Below are positions 53,600-64,000 of a stretch of DNA of 64,000 nucleotides, piece by piece. Both the position numbers and the translations under genes were made by a program. The DNA comes from Hygrocybe punicea (Eukaryota > Basidiomycota > Agaricomycetes > Agaricales > Hygrophoraceae), in assembly GCA_963556145.1 (NCBI GenBank), contig OY744472.1, positions 248,001 to 312,000 on the forward strand. The letters run 5' to 3'. Under the pieces are notes generated by a model. The model did no database searches and was not told where the DNA came from. It saw nothing but the letters and a program-made list of their open reading frames with translations. Position 1 is the first letter of the stretch, and the number at the start of each line of letters is the position of its first letter.

Positions 53600-56500
53600 T
53601 ATATATAACGAAAATCACCTTTACATAACACTGTTGACATTGCACTGATGCAAAATGATTGCAAAATATTTGGTAGCTTGTTAAAGCTGATTTTAAACCA
53701 CACAAAATCCATTTAAATTTTCACAAATAATAACCCATCAAATACTATCCAACCACAAAAATTTGTGGATATGCCAAAATTAATCAAATTTGAAGGCTTT
53801 GTTTTAGGTGAAAATGGTTGGATGCATCTGCATGACACCAACCTTAATTATGAATGCACTACCTAAATTCAGGAAACACAAAGCAGGGCTTACAGGGGGA
53901 CAGTGACAGTACTTTGAGCTAGTGGAAAAGATTTATGGCTCTAGGAGCAAGATGCAGATTCAGATGATGGTGGCGGACCCAATGTGCATAGACAGTGTGG
54001 TGGTCATGGACATGGACAGTATGGTGGTCATGAACATGGACAGTGTGGTGGTCATGATTGTGGTCGTGATGGTTGTGGTGGTAAAGGATGTGAAGATGGA
54101 GGTGGTGATGAGGAAGGAGAAAGATACAACCTTTGAAAAAAGCAGAAGGTCTCCTTGGGTCCACTGGCTAAGGCAGCTGGTAGAGAAGGTGCCAGGGTTT
54201 TTCTTACCTCTAGGTCTTCCCAACAATATAACCTCCCCACTGTCCTCAAAACAGCTAGAACTTCATCATTAAAAATCCACCCTTCAATATTTCCTCACCT
54301 AATGTCTTATACAACAGTCAACTTACAATGCAGCAGTGAATCAAAGATGTGGTATTCACAGGATCTCTACCGCTGGAAAGTCAAATGATTGACTGGCAGG
54401 ATCACAAGTATATATTTTCATCTCTCATTCGGGACTGGCAACTGGAATGGAAAGGAAAGCACAGTGAAAAGTCCCTGTTCTCCAAGCAACAATTGGATTC
54501 ACATCTACAAATCATTGAATTTACTCCATAATAACAGTACAGTTTGGTATCCTTGGCAGGTATAAATTTTAAATTTGCTGTTAAGTTCAGGACTTGTTTG
54601 ATTTTGTGGACAACGAATGTTAGGACACCATTCAGAAGTGGACTTAGTATAAAATGTGGGTTATCAGCAGAACATCTTGTGTTACAAACTGCAGACCTTG
54701 TGGCCACCATAATAGGAAATCTTAGGAGTGTTGTCCACCTCATCTCATGACTGATCCTCATCAATCTGCATATGCTCCACATCATCCACATCATCTTTGG
54801 GGTTTATATATTCCTCTTCCACCTCTAAAACAGGCATGACCTCTTGGACAACACTCTAACCCCTGGAACATTGATTACTCTGACAGTGAGAGTGATAAGC
54901 ACATCCTCTTGGGTATGTTTCCACCTTCAATAATGTATATCCTGGCATTGAAACCTCAACCACCCCCCCCAACAACAGGCTTGTTATGTAATCATACATT
55001 AGTTACATATGTTTATTTTCAATTTGCAGCGAGCCAACCCCATCTCATTTGGTTCAAAGCCAAGCTGATAGAATGTCAGCTGTGAAGTTGTGCGTGACTT
55101 AATCAACATGGCAGCTTATGATAACATGCCTTACAGGGCACCAAATGTGGACAACAATGCTTCACCGCTCCCAGAACCAAGTGTTAAAGTCAATGACTTG
55201 ATTGAACCCTCAGGTGATGATGATGAAGTCTCTGCACTTCTGAGTGGTTTGGCAGATGGAGTCCGCCTGTTGAATTCAGATGTGTTTGAAGAGATGGGAA
55301 ATGTTGAGGGTAGTGACCATTTTTCAACTCTTGATAGTCCAACTCCACATGCGTCAAGTTCATGAACAGAACTTATGTGCGACAAACATGATGGCCTTGG
55401 ACAATCACTGCCAAACATGCCAAACATGCCCTCACCAGACAACATGCCAGACCTGAGTTACCGTTTGAGCCCCTTTATGGGTGGTAGGATCTGGGAAGCA
55501 AACCTTCTTTCCTCCAAACCCATTTTCCCTTGGAGAATTGGAGAATTTCAACTCCAGTTGGCTGTTTGATAACTCGCCAAACAGCCCGAACCCCATGCAA
55601 TTTGAGGATTCAGTTTGTGAGTTGGTTCCACTTTAATGCAACCATGGTGTTAATGAATTCAAAAACAGCACCAGTGGCTTGCATGGGAAAGGAAAAAGAA
55701 ACCACCCAACCTGGTATACCCTACAAGTCACATATCGATCGCATCATGAGTTTTTTTGATTATTGTTTTAGCATCACACCCAGTAACTCCTGGAGACAAC
55801 ACTGAGAGCAACACCAGTCCATCATATGTTCCCCTCACCCAATATGATTGGTTCTGGTTTCTGACCCACATTTTTAGACATGGTCATAAAAATGCCCCGT
55901 ATGTCCATCCGCAACTCCCTTATTGGATTTATTGGATCTTTCCCCAATTGGATCTCCACAATCCACCCAAGGGTTGCCTGCAAAGAACCATATGGTCAGC
56001 AACACTAAATGGAAGGCACATGCTAGTGCAGTTGGTCGATGATGGCGCTGGTGAACTGGGTTCTCAACCTTCACCTGTGTGATGGATGCATTGCCAGGGG
56101 ATTTTGAGGCAGATTTGATAAGCATCAAAGGAATGGATGTTGATAGAGCAGAACGAAGTACATATGTTGATATGTCTGTCCTGTTGGAGCTAGGCATTGA
56201 TCAAGTTTTCAATGAACTTATTGAAGATTTGCTATTTGATGTTCTTTCTAGTAGCACTCAGAGGAATCTTTTCTCTGGGGGAGCTAGAGGAGATCATGCA
56301 GCAATTATCCTCAGTTACCAGAGGCAATACCAGGAGGTAAAGTGACTTTCATGCACCTTTTACAGCTGTTGATTTTTCTTTCAGAAACCAGAACTAACTG
56401 CTTGGCACCAAGCGAATCTGCAAAAAGTCAACACTTTTTTGTCTCATTCATTGATTGATCAAATCAAGTAAGCACTAAACTTTCTTGTTTCTGAAGAGCA

Positions 56501-56920
56501 AGTTACTCAAGCCTGGAAAGTCGATGGGTCGCCAGTTTAGTTGCTACCATGTTTCCTGAAATCAAAACTCGATTTGAGGCTGCTGCTCAGTGGCATTTGT
56601 ACCTCCATGTTTACCTGTGTGACAAGACCTTCGACAAAGTGACCCAACTGTCACTCAACATCATGGGACGTTTACGTGATTTCTACAAGCACATGAATTT
56701 CACATTGGTAGGTTCTGTTGTGAGGCCTTACATTTTTAAATTGCTCCTTTCTAGTTGAAGTTTGTTGAAGTGTACCTCAACAGTGCACTGTGCATCCACA
56801 ACATGCGCCTAAATTGCACACAATGGATGGATGAACAATGTGATTCCTTGGTTCTAGTGTTATTGAAGGACACACAGCAGCAAATACTGGTGAATTAGTG
56901 TACCAACCACCATCATGGAA
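53600..56920. other. unresolved AT-rich stretch, probably decayed element(s)
   Basis: Many short plus-strand frames (for example 55090-55365, 55756-56082, 56079-56345, 56549-56758) with normal-looking protein composition but no motif I can name. A GGTGGTCATGGACATGGACAGT-like repeat (about 21-24 bp, three copies) lies at 53994-54060. This may be a decayed transposase or gene; no ends were found. Confidence 0.35.
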
Positions 56921-57872
56921 ATCATGAGCACGTTGATACGGTTTCCACGTCTATGACCCCGGATAAAGAGATAATAAATGATGAAAAACATCGCAAAGGT
57001 GCGAACGAGACTTGGGGACACTCCCGACAATAACGCGATAGTGCACGATAATATGCGTGATAAAATAAACAAACGCGAAGAGTCGCAAGACAACGCGATG
57101 TCGCAACACAGTGATAAACAAGGATCGGAAGGCTTAGCTGGGTGTCCTAGATGACAGCGCGATACGCGGTGATGACGCGACGAGACGGAGGTTCTGCGCT
57201 ACGACTTAGGTCACGATAGCGGAGAGTACGCGATGAGGAGAGACGCAGATTCGAGTGAGAATGACTAGATCTTTTTTTAAAACTTAAGCCGCAAACTAGT
57301 GGAGAGGGGAGAACTGGGTTCTTCTTCGCATATTTTCTACTACAGGACACTTTTTATATTCTAAAGGGATAGGGGGAAAGGGTGGATGAGTGAAATAGAA
57401 ATGCAGCAAAATATTGCATGAAAGCGACGAAACGGGAACGGAATAGCGAAGGATTTGAAATAACGGCGAATATCACATGAAAGTCGGCGAAAAGACAAAG
57501 ATAAACCAGATGAATTACATTTCTGGTATCGGACTCGGTGTCCAAACGTGTAGGACGTGTTTAACAGTCGTGTGTCAGCGTATTAAGACCGGGTCGCGCG
57601 GTTAAGATACAGCGAAGATGTCACGGTCACGCGTGCGTCGATCGGTGTAAGTCACGCAAGTCGCGGGCGGCGCGCTGATGTTTCGCATGTACGCGGGACT
57701 GCGGAAGAGTCGTAGGGAAAGTAGAGTTGACCATATGAGAGATTCCGTGCCCAAAGGGAGAGACTGCGTATCATGTTTCCTCCTCACTGAAATCTTGACT
57801 GTACTCAGTCAATCGCGTGGGCCGTGGGAAAGTCACGTGCGAGTCTGACTTATAAACAGAAGCGATGCGTCG
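56921..57872. other. upstream region of the Zn2Cys6 gene, CpG-rich
   Basis: Sequence character changes sharply near 56920 to frequent CGCG/GCGA, which continues to about 62900. No ORF with recognisable motifs. 57776-57811 resembles 60971-61006 inside gypsy-2 pol (about 30 of 36 bases, including TTCCTCCTCACTGAAAT). Confidence 0.4.
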
Positions 57873-59212
57873 ATGTTTGCTAACCTTCGTACGATGACAC
57901 ACCCGATGGCCGAATTCGTCGCCGCTGCCTTTGAGGCCCTCAAGACGCATACGGATGCGAAACCAGCGGAGGGCGCTTCCGGGGAACAGTGGATCGCATG
58001 GGGACAGGATTTCGAAGAACTCCTGGTAAGTCATCGCAACTGCACTAACCTTTTCGCTGACTACCTTTGATCAACAGTACAATTATCTCGAGTTCGAACA
58101 AACAACTGGGCCGATAGAGAGTAGCGAGGAAGTCGAGGAGATGCGGAGGGATGCCATTGCGGCGTTGGACTTCATCGAGGACGAGCAGGCATTGCAATGG
58201 GGCGGGGAGATTTTGCTCCCGAGGTTGCATGCCAAGGCGAAGAAAGCTCGAGAAGACGCGAGGAAGGCAAAGGAGCAAGCCGAGGCGGAGCAAAAAGCGT
58301 GCGAGGCGGAGCAAAAAGCGTGCGAGGCAGAGCAAAAAGCACGCGAGGCGCACGAAGCCGAGCAGAAGAAGATTCGTGAGGCCGAGATCGAGTGGACCAG
58401 GTTGGTGAAGGAGGCTGCGGACAGAGCTGCGGAACAAAAGGAATGCACCAAGGTCCTATATGCGCGGTTCCTGCGCAAAGAGATCACACGGGACGAAATG
58501 GCGAGGTTGATGACGGGGTCGAACAAGGGGGACGGGGGTAGCGAGACGGAAGCGGGCTCGCAGGGGGAAGAGGAGATAGGATTTGAAACGGAATACGAAG
58601 GGCAGGGGGGGCCGTCGAAAAAGCGCAGGAGGGTCGGTCCCGGGAAGGACCTTCGCGATGTCCAAGGCAAGGTAAGTAACTAGTCAAACTTTACCATTCG
58701 TCTGTACTCATGAAAACTTCGTAGTGTGATCGTTGCCACGCAGCAAGGGCGGCCGACGTCGTTTGCGAGTTCGACGAGCAGGACCCGCGGTGCAGGAGGT
58801 GCCGCGACGCGAAGCAAGGATGCTTTTGGAACGGGGTGAACCGGATGGGGCAGAGGAAACGCGGGCGGAGCACGCCGAGGAAGCCGGTTTCCAGCAAAGG
58901 TCGCGCGGACAAGGGAAAGGCGCGGGTGGATAAGGGGAAAGAGAGGGAGAGAAACCAGCTGCCCCCCCGAGGTAAGTTGCTAAAACGACAGGGTATCGAA
59001 CGCGCTGACTGACCATCATAGCCTATATTGGTACCCGTCCGCCACGAAGTGTGCGGGTCATGGACGTGGAAGCGCGGAAACGCGTGTTATGGGAAGAGAT
59101 CGCGGTGATTGAAGAACGGGTCGTGGTGTGGGTGAGAGCGCAAACCGAAATGAGGTGGGAGTTGGTGCAGCTGGAGGACAAGGAGGAGGAGTACGGCGAA
59201 TATGAGGAGTAA
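57873..59212 (+). CDS. coiled-coil protein with Zn(II)2Cys6-like cluster, 394 aa, 4 exons
   Basis: Proposed exons: 57873-58025, 58078-58671, 58725-58971 and 59022-59212. The three introns (52, 53 and 50 bp) all start GTAAGT and end CAG or TAG, phases fit, and the joined frame is open to TAA 59210-59212. Exon 2 encodes a long charged helix with repeats of EAEQKA(C/R) (about residues 110-160), then an acidic Gly-rich stretch and a basic KKRRR nuclear-signal-like motif. Exon 3 opens with CDRCHAARAADVVCEFDEQD and continues PRCRRCRDAKQGC, i.e. C-x2-C-x9-C-x8-C-x2-C-x6-C, close to a fungal Zn2Cys6 DNA-binding cluster but with a wider first loop. The last exon is another charged helix. A nuclear DNA-binding role is inferred. 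It faces the gypsy-2 pol tail to tail, 325 bp away, within the same CpG-rich block, so it may travel with that element. Confidence 0.7.
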
Positions 59213-59537
59213 ATGGGAGAAGGTGCGAAAACGCGTGCGCGCCATCTGTGTTATATATGTAAAACCTTTTTAGCTGTTTTCATATATGTATTATAATAAT
59301 TTGTCTGCTCTCGAATCGAAAAAAAAAGCCACAGGAAGTGGAAGAAGCGGAAGAAACAAATATAAACTTATCTAGGGGAAAGGCTCAGTAGATCATCATC
59401 ACCGTAAAACCCCGCAAAGACGAAGTCTTGCGCGACAAAAGTCTCGCTTTTATCGCGACTTGAATCTCATGCTACAATAAAAGAAAAAACAAGGTATAAG
59501 CGATAAGTGTAAAAATGAGAGAAGCAAAGAAATTCAG
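59213..59537. other. convergent intergenic spacer
   Basis: Lies between the stops of the plus-strand Zn2Cys6 gene and minus-strand gypsy-2 pol. It contains a T/A-rich tract near 59270-59330 that could serve both 3' ends. No LTR end was recognised. Confidence 0.4.
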
Positions 59538-62500
59538 TCAATCGTCGTCGACATCAGAACCGGGTTCCTGTGCTTCAGGAGGTTGATCGTCGTCGGAAGT
59601 GTTTTCGAGTTCATTTAGTCGTTGCGTGGGAATATTGAGGAAGCGCGGCGGGAGTGAGATTGAACTGCGAGCAAAATAGGGGACTACTCGAAATGCTGCG
59701 ATTGGTTGGTGAAAGACAGATCCATCAAGTTCGCAGAGAATGTAAGCGCCGCCAAAGTTGCGCGAAATAACAATGAGGGGACCAAGATACCGCGGGCACA
59801 TTTTCCGGTTTAGCGCTTTCTCTATCTGTGTGTTGCGAATGAGTACTAAGTCACCGCTTTTGAAATCGAAGTTGCGAATCGTCTTCACGTGTTGCTTTTC
59901 GAAACATTGTGCCGCTTTCCGGCGAGCGTCGTAAACTTGCGAGTATATGCGATTAATATCGTCACTACATTTTTGGAGTGCGATCGTGCGTCGCGCAATC
60001 AGGTCTGTAGAGGATAGGACTGAATTCGGCAGGGGTTGAAGGTATGTTGCTTCTACGATGTCGAGTGGTAATAGGGGATGAGCGCCAGTCGCTGCGAAGT
60101 AAGGTGAGCAGCCCATTCGTCGTCGGATAGTGATACGTTCGGCCCAAAATACTGAGTACGTCACATTGGCCCATCTAAACTGGTCGCCGTCCGCAGCTTT
60201 GAAGAGAGATTGTCGAACATCGTAGTGCGGTCATTCCATGAGACCGTTTGCGTGGGAATTGTAGCCGGAGATGTGAATGTGGTTAACGCGGTATCGCTTC
60301 GAAAGATAAGTGAGAGATTTGATGAGCGTGGGTCCGTTGTCTGTAACGATTTCGTGGAGAGAACCCCATTGACAGAGAATATCTTTGAATATCCAATCTC
60401 TGATTGCGCGAGCATTTTCGTTGCGAAGCATTCTGAATTCGGGGTACTGAGTAAGCGAGCAGCGTCCTTGCATTATATATTTGTATCCGCTAGATGTCGG
60501 TAAGTGCATCGTGTCGATGAATATTTTGGCGAAAAGTGGGGCGGGCGTTGCGACGACAGGGGGAATGAGAACCTGACGGGATTGGCGAAGCTGGCAAAGA
60601 TGGCATGTGCAAATGAACCAGTGAATATCGGCTTGCATGTGTGGCCACCAGAAGCGTTCTGTGATCATAGCGCGAGTTGCGTAAAATCCTTTGTGTCCTA
60701 CTTCGTCGTGGGCTTGTCGCATAATTGATGTTCGGTGATCGCGCGATATGACTAACTTGTGCGCGCCATTCTGGTCTTTGCGCCATAGTTTAGTTCCATC
60801 GAGGAAAAAGTCTGTACAGTATCGGATGAAGGTCGCGTAGTCGGAATCGGTGAGGCCGATCGGGCGATCTAAGTCGCTGAGCCATTTCTTTACTAGGGTT
60901 ATGCGATCGTCTTCTCTGCGAGCAGCGTCAGTGCACGGTACGTCGTCGTAGGTAAGCATAGGATTGGATCCTTCCTCCTCACTGAAATGGTGACTGTCCC
61001 CAGTCACGAGCGCGGCGAAAGCGGAACAAGATCGCAACGAACGCAGGGACGGATGAGGAGTATTGATCATATGCGCGAAACCATAGAGGCGGTCGATCCA
61101 GTCTTCAGTTTCTTCTACACTGTCCTTTTCTGGCAGAGAATCCAGAGGTTGTTGTACACGCCTTGAAAGACCATCCGGGCCGTGGTGTGTACCCGGGACC
61201 TGGACTATAGTGCAGTGGAAAGTGAGAATCGTGGTGATCCAGTGGTTAACGCTAGCACTTGGCGCGATGTCTGGGTTGCGTAGCATGCCTGTGATGTAGC
61301 GCGCGTCTACCTTGACAACGAGATTATGAACGCCAATTAAGTACAGCCGCAGGTCGCAGAGCGCGCGATAAAGACCGAAGATTTCTAGTTTAGGTTGAGA
61401 GAAGCGCGATTTGCGATCATTTAGTGTGATAGAACCAAAGCGGTTGTAGAAACGGTGAGAAGGGTTGTCGGGATCACATTGACAGAGGATGTATCCAACA
61501 GCGATGTAGGATGTGTCGACAGCAAGAATGACCGGCGAATTTGAAGTGTAGTCGATCAGACGAAGCGCAGGTGAATCGAGAATGGCTTGTTTCAGGTCTG
61601 CCTGAGTGGCGATCTGGTCGGGACCAAATTCGAAGGGTGCGTCTTTGCGCGTGAGTTTAACAAGATGATGCGCACGTTGCGCGAAGTTGCGGATAAAGAT
61701 TCGAAGAATGCCTACTGTACCAAGGAACGAGCGGACGTCGGACAGGTTGTGGCAAGGGCCCCAGTTACGAATCGTGGCTAGTTTCTCTTCGTCGGGTAAA
61801 CGGCCGTTTGTTGTGCAGCGATGGCCTACTACTGTGATTTCAGGAGCGCAGAGGGTAGACTTGAAGGTGGAAAAGGTTCCCCCACAGTATTTCATGCGTT
61901 GGACAATGCGATTAAGTGTAGTGAAATGTTCCCAGACGAAGCGGCGAATCCCCGGGTTTGCGGCAATAGTTTCGTAAGTGCCGTCGTGTAGGAGATAGGA
62001 CGATTTAGGGCCTTTGACTGGGACATCGTCGATGTAAGGTATCGTCCACTGCGGGATCTCGGGTTGCAGGATGAAAGTAACGTCATCATGGAATATCGGG
62101 ACTGAATTTGTCCATCCCATAGGTAGAGTAACAAGTCGCAACGCTCCAAAAGGTGTTTGGAAGGTGGTATAGTTGCGCGAGGACTCGGCGATAGGTTGCT
62201 CGTCGTATCCGACATATAAATCAAAGCAGGCGCCACAGGATCGGCCAGTGAACTGTTCGGCCATGTGTTCGGGGATAGGAGGTACACCAGAATGCGCGAT
62301 GGTCACTGCATTAAGAGGCTCGAGACTGTGAACGATGCGAAGCGTTTTACCGCCTTTCTTCAGAACCATAAACCAACGCGAGCGATAGGAGGAGTTCGAG
62401 GGTTCATAGACTTTGGCTTCGATTTTACGGCGAATAATATTGCATACTTCCTCATAAATACCAGGAGGAATAGGAATGTTGCGCTGGACCCAGGGAGTGT

Positions 62501-62729
62501 GCGGTAATACGGGAAACTCGACGGGTGGAAAGAAATCAGTGCGAAATCTTCCGCGCTCGTTGTCGGTCCACGCGAAACCTTTCTCTTGTTTGCGTATAAA
62601 GTCGTGCATTAGTGCGTGCTCAGCCGGCCAGAGGAAGTCGCCTTCGTGAACTTTGTCGAATGCATCACGACGTTCCTGCGTGTAGCGGTGGAGAGGGTCG
62701 GAGGCTGCTGAGGGACTCTCCGACGGAGT
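59538..62729 (-). pseudogene. gypsy-2 pol: RT, RNase H, integrase, one nonsense codon
   Basis: A single minus-strand frame of about 1064 codons runs from 62729 to 59538, broken only by TGA at 60231-60233. RT: HTPWVQRNIPIPPG, SSYRSRWFMVLKKGGKTLRIVH, LPMGWTNS and YIDDVPVKG. RNase H-like: VILAVDTSYIAVGYILCQ and SRFSQPKLEIFGLYRAL, then GPDGLSRR. Integrase: HDEVGHKG and CHLCQ zinc module, FIDTMHLP (first Asp), VTDNGPTL (second Asp) and SHANGLME (Glu). The stop immediately follows this catalytic Glu, where related integrases have Arg (CGA to TGA). After the stop the frame continues with RRMGCSPYFAATGAHPLLPLDI and the GDLVLIRNTQ...YLGPLIVISR module, then an acidic tail. Upstream, DFLWPAEHAL precedes the first Met (62609). 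No LTRs or gag were placed with certainty. Confidence 0.85.
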
Positions 62730-62853
62730 CTAGCTGGAAAGCCTGGAAAGACTAGGATGGGAACTGTCTACTACATCAGATCAGCTACTGACTACGACGA
62801 ACCGTGGGAACTCTATCACATGACTGTCCAGGCACAACTACTACAAGTGCCCC

Positions 62854-62893
62854 CCCTCTTGTAGCGACGCCCTCGTCGCTATCAGCAAGAGGG
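62854..62893. other. nested perfect hairpin
   Basis: Outer arms CCCTCTTG / CAAGAGGG (62854-62861, 62886-62893) and inner arms TAGCGACG / CGTCGCTA (62862-62869, 62874-62881) form a 40-bp structure with a CCCT loop and a one-sided TCAG bulge. It lies just upstream of gypsy-2 pol and may mark an LTR or leader boundary. Confidence 0.65.
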
Positions 62894-62920
62894 AAAACAA
62901 AGAACAGAAACAGGGGAAGG

Positions 62921-62950
62921 GGAAAGGAAGGGAAAGGAAGGGAAAGGAAG
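62921..62950. repeat. 10-bp tandem repeat, three copies
   Basis: GGAAAGGAAG is repeated perfectly three times within a purine-rich tract (about 62890-62990) between the gypsy-2 pol start and the next minus-strand ORF. Confidence 0.8.
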
Positions 62951-63003
62951 GGAACAAAACAAACAAAACAGAGAGAAAATCAGTCCAGAAAGAAAGCACT
63001 ACA

Positions 63004-63708
63004 CTACCTAGGCCTTGTCCAGCCCAAAGCTATGAGCGCCCGACTCAAATCATGAAGGCGGGGGTCACGATCCCAATCGAGAATCGCTGGGTTGGTTGGT
63101 TTTGAGCTGGTGGGTACGAAGGGTTGTGTGATGGTTGGCCAGCCAGGCCCAATGCCTCGCGGGTGGCTCCGAGACCAGATGGGACCAATGGGGGTGACAA
63201 AAGTTTGTCGGGGATGTGGGCAGTTACATCGTCGAGCACGGCACCGTAGGGTGGAAAACGGCTGTCCGGTGGTGTTGGAACGGAGGGTCGAAAGGTCGCG
63301 TGGGGTTCGCGTTGGGATGGTTGGATATATGGGAATGCTGGCCGATTCCTCGGCCCAGTTGAATTGCGTAGGGGCAGGTGTGGGTGGGGGTACAATCACC
63401 AAGGTGGGGGTGGACATGTGAATCGGGCCATTTGCGGTCCCTCATTGGCCCTTCCCGTCGTCTAGGCGCGTATCATTGCTCATCACCGGGATTTCCTCGC
63501 TCATCTCAGCTACCCTCGCCGTCTGTGTCTCCCTGTTCCTCGCGTACGCGTCAGCTCGCATTTTGACGTCGTCTGGACATGGGGCTCGCGCTTGTGACTT
63601 CCTGGGGGTGACATTGTGGTTCCGGGCTGACGTGGGCACACGTGGGTATAGACCTGGGGGAAAAACGGGGTCTGGGGCGTGTCTGGGTGCGTCTTGGTGC
63701 ACGGGCAC
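63004..63708 (-). pseudogene. minus-strand ORF of unknown function, one in-frame TGA
   Basis: One frame of about 235 codons (63708 to 63004) is broken by TGA at 63442-63444. The 89-codon first part ends DDGKGQ and the second part starts after GTANGPIHM. The protein is Pro/Thr/Arg-rich and ends LHDLSRALIALGWTRPR. I recognise no domain. It lies upstream of gypsy-2 pol in the same orientation and could be the remains of that element's gag-like leader ORF, or another gene. As in other elements here, the stop could derive from CGA. Confidence 0.35.
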
Positions 63709-64000
63709 AGGATTTTGGGCCTGTGGGGGCGTAAACTGGTTGGGTACTGGTGCCGGCGCGTTGGAATTGCGTTCTGACGCGTGTATGGATGCATAGGGTA
63801 TAGCACGGGTTCGGGTAAACCCGCGGTTTTTGGGCCGCGGGTTTCTCGGGTACGGGTACGGTGTCCCAATTTGGCAACCCGTGCACTACCGCACACCCTT
63901 ACCCGCGGTAGACGGGTATCCACGGGTTAGCACAGAGGGCCCCAATGGGCCCCACAGGTAAGTTTTTTTATACTTTTAATTCATTTATCTAACATATCTA
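63709..64000. other. window end, CGGGT/ACCCG-rich repeat sequence
   Basis: Dense CGGGT and ACCCG motifs in both orientations (about 63800-63930: ACGGGTTCGGGTAAACCCGCGG, GGGTACGGGTACGG, ACCCGCGGTAGACGGGTATCC) resemble the subterminal zone of a hAT-like element running off the window. A GTAAGT-like donor sequence occurs at 63958. No gene can be supported. Confidence 0.4.

Overview
The window looks like a repeat-dominated stretch of an Agaricomycete (mushroom-type basidiomycete) genome. The evidence is 50-54 bp spliceosomal introns with GTAAGT/GTGAGT donors, a basidiomycete DUF6535 membrane protein gene, a degenerate P-loop NTPase of the large mushroom-specific family, Agaricomycete-style Ty3/gypsy gag and pol, and the zinc-finger plus RT retroelement family common in these fungi. 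No rRNA or tRNA gene and no CRISPR array was found. One 100-N assembly gap lies at 13645-13744.

Left part (1-17.4 kb): a broken P-loop NTPase gene (about 1.4-6.0 kb) is split by a hAT-type non-autonomous element. A 440-bp hairpin MITE with an 8-bp target duplication follows, then an array of GGASTCC palindromes, then the 3' end of a Ty1/copia element. Behind it lies a Russian-doll nest: solo LTR A (minus) contains a hAT element (TAGGCA ends), which contains solo LTR B (plus), which contains another hAT element. The nest is readable because LTR A and LTR B are inverted paralogues and supply each other's empty sites.

Middle part (17.4-43 kb): a remnant of an older gypsy copy (minus strand) was invaded by a young gypsy element in the opposite orientation (20252-40725, LTRs about 99% alike over the shared 912 bp). 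The young element has 1.9-kb LTRs, an 1863-aa gag-protease ORF, RT/RNase H and integrase in a pol region with two frameshifts, and an extra 183-codon ORF. A 6.3-kb LINE (gag-like ORF1; endonuclease-RT-RNase H ORF2) sits inside its coding sequence with a 12-bp target duplication. The 3' LTR is cut off and abuts a broken RT ORF of a DIRS-like element on the minus strand.

Right part (43-64 kb): one apparently intact DUF6535 gene (4 exons), a TA-flanked MITE, a possible ankyrin pseudogene, and decayed copies of two conserved housekeeping genes tail to tail (GPATCH1/TGH-like and MAK11-like). An unresolved AT-rich 3-kb stretch follows, then a CpG-rich block with an intact 4-exon gene for a coiled-coil Zn(II)2Cys6-like protein facing a second gypsy pol (minus) that carries one nonsense codon.

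The most unusual signals are: (i) a 54-55 bp symmetrical module, ACCTCGY arms around a CAATTG-centred palindrome, present five times in hAT-like repeat regions; (ii) dense transcription-factor-like motif arrays in the LTRs (GATA boxes, then TGASTCA, then a TATA box in the young gypsy; ATTGTTCT arrays in LTRs A and B); and (iii) a recurring C-to-T pattern in element decay, including several presumed CGA-to-TGA stops and an older/younger pair that differs only by transitions.
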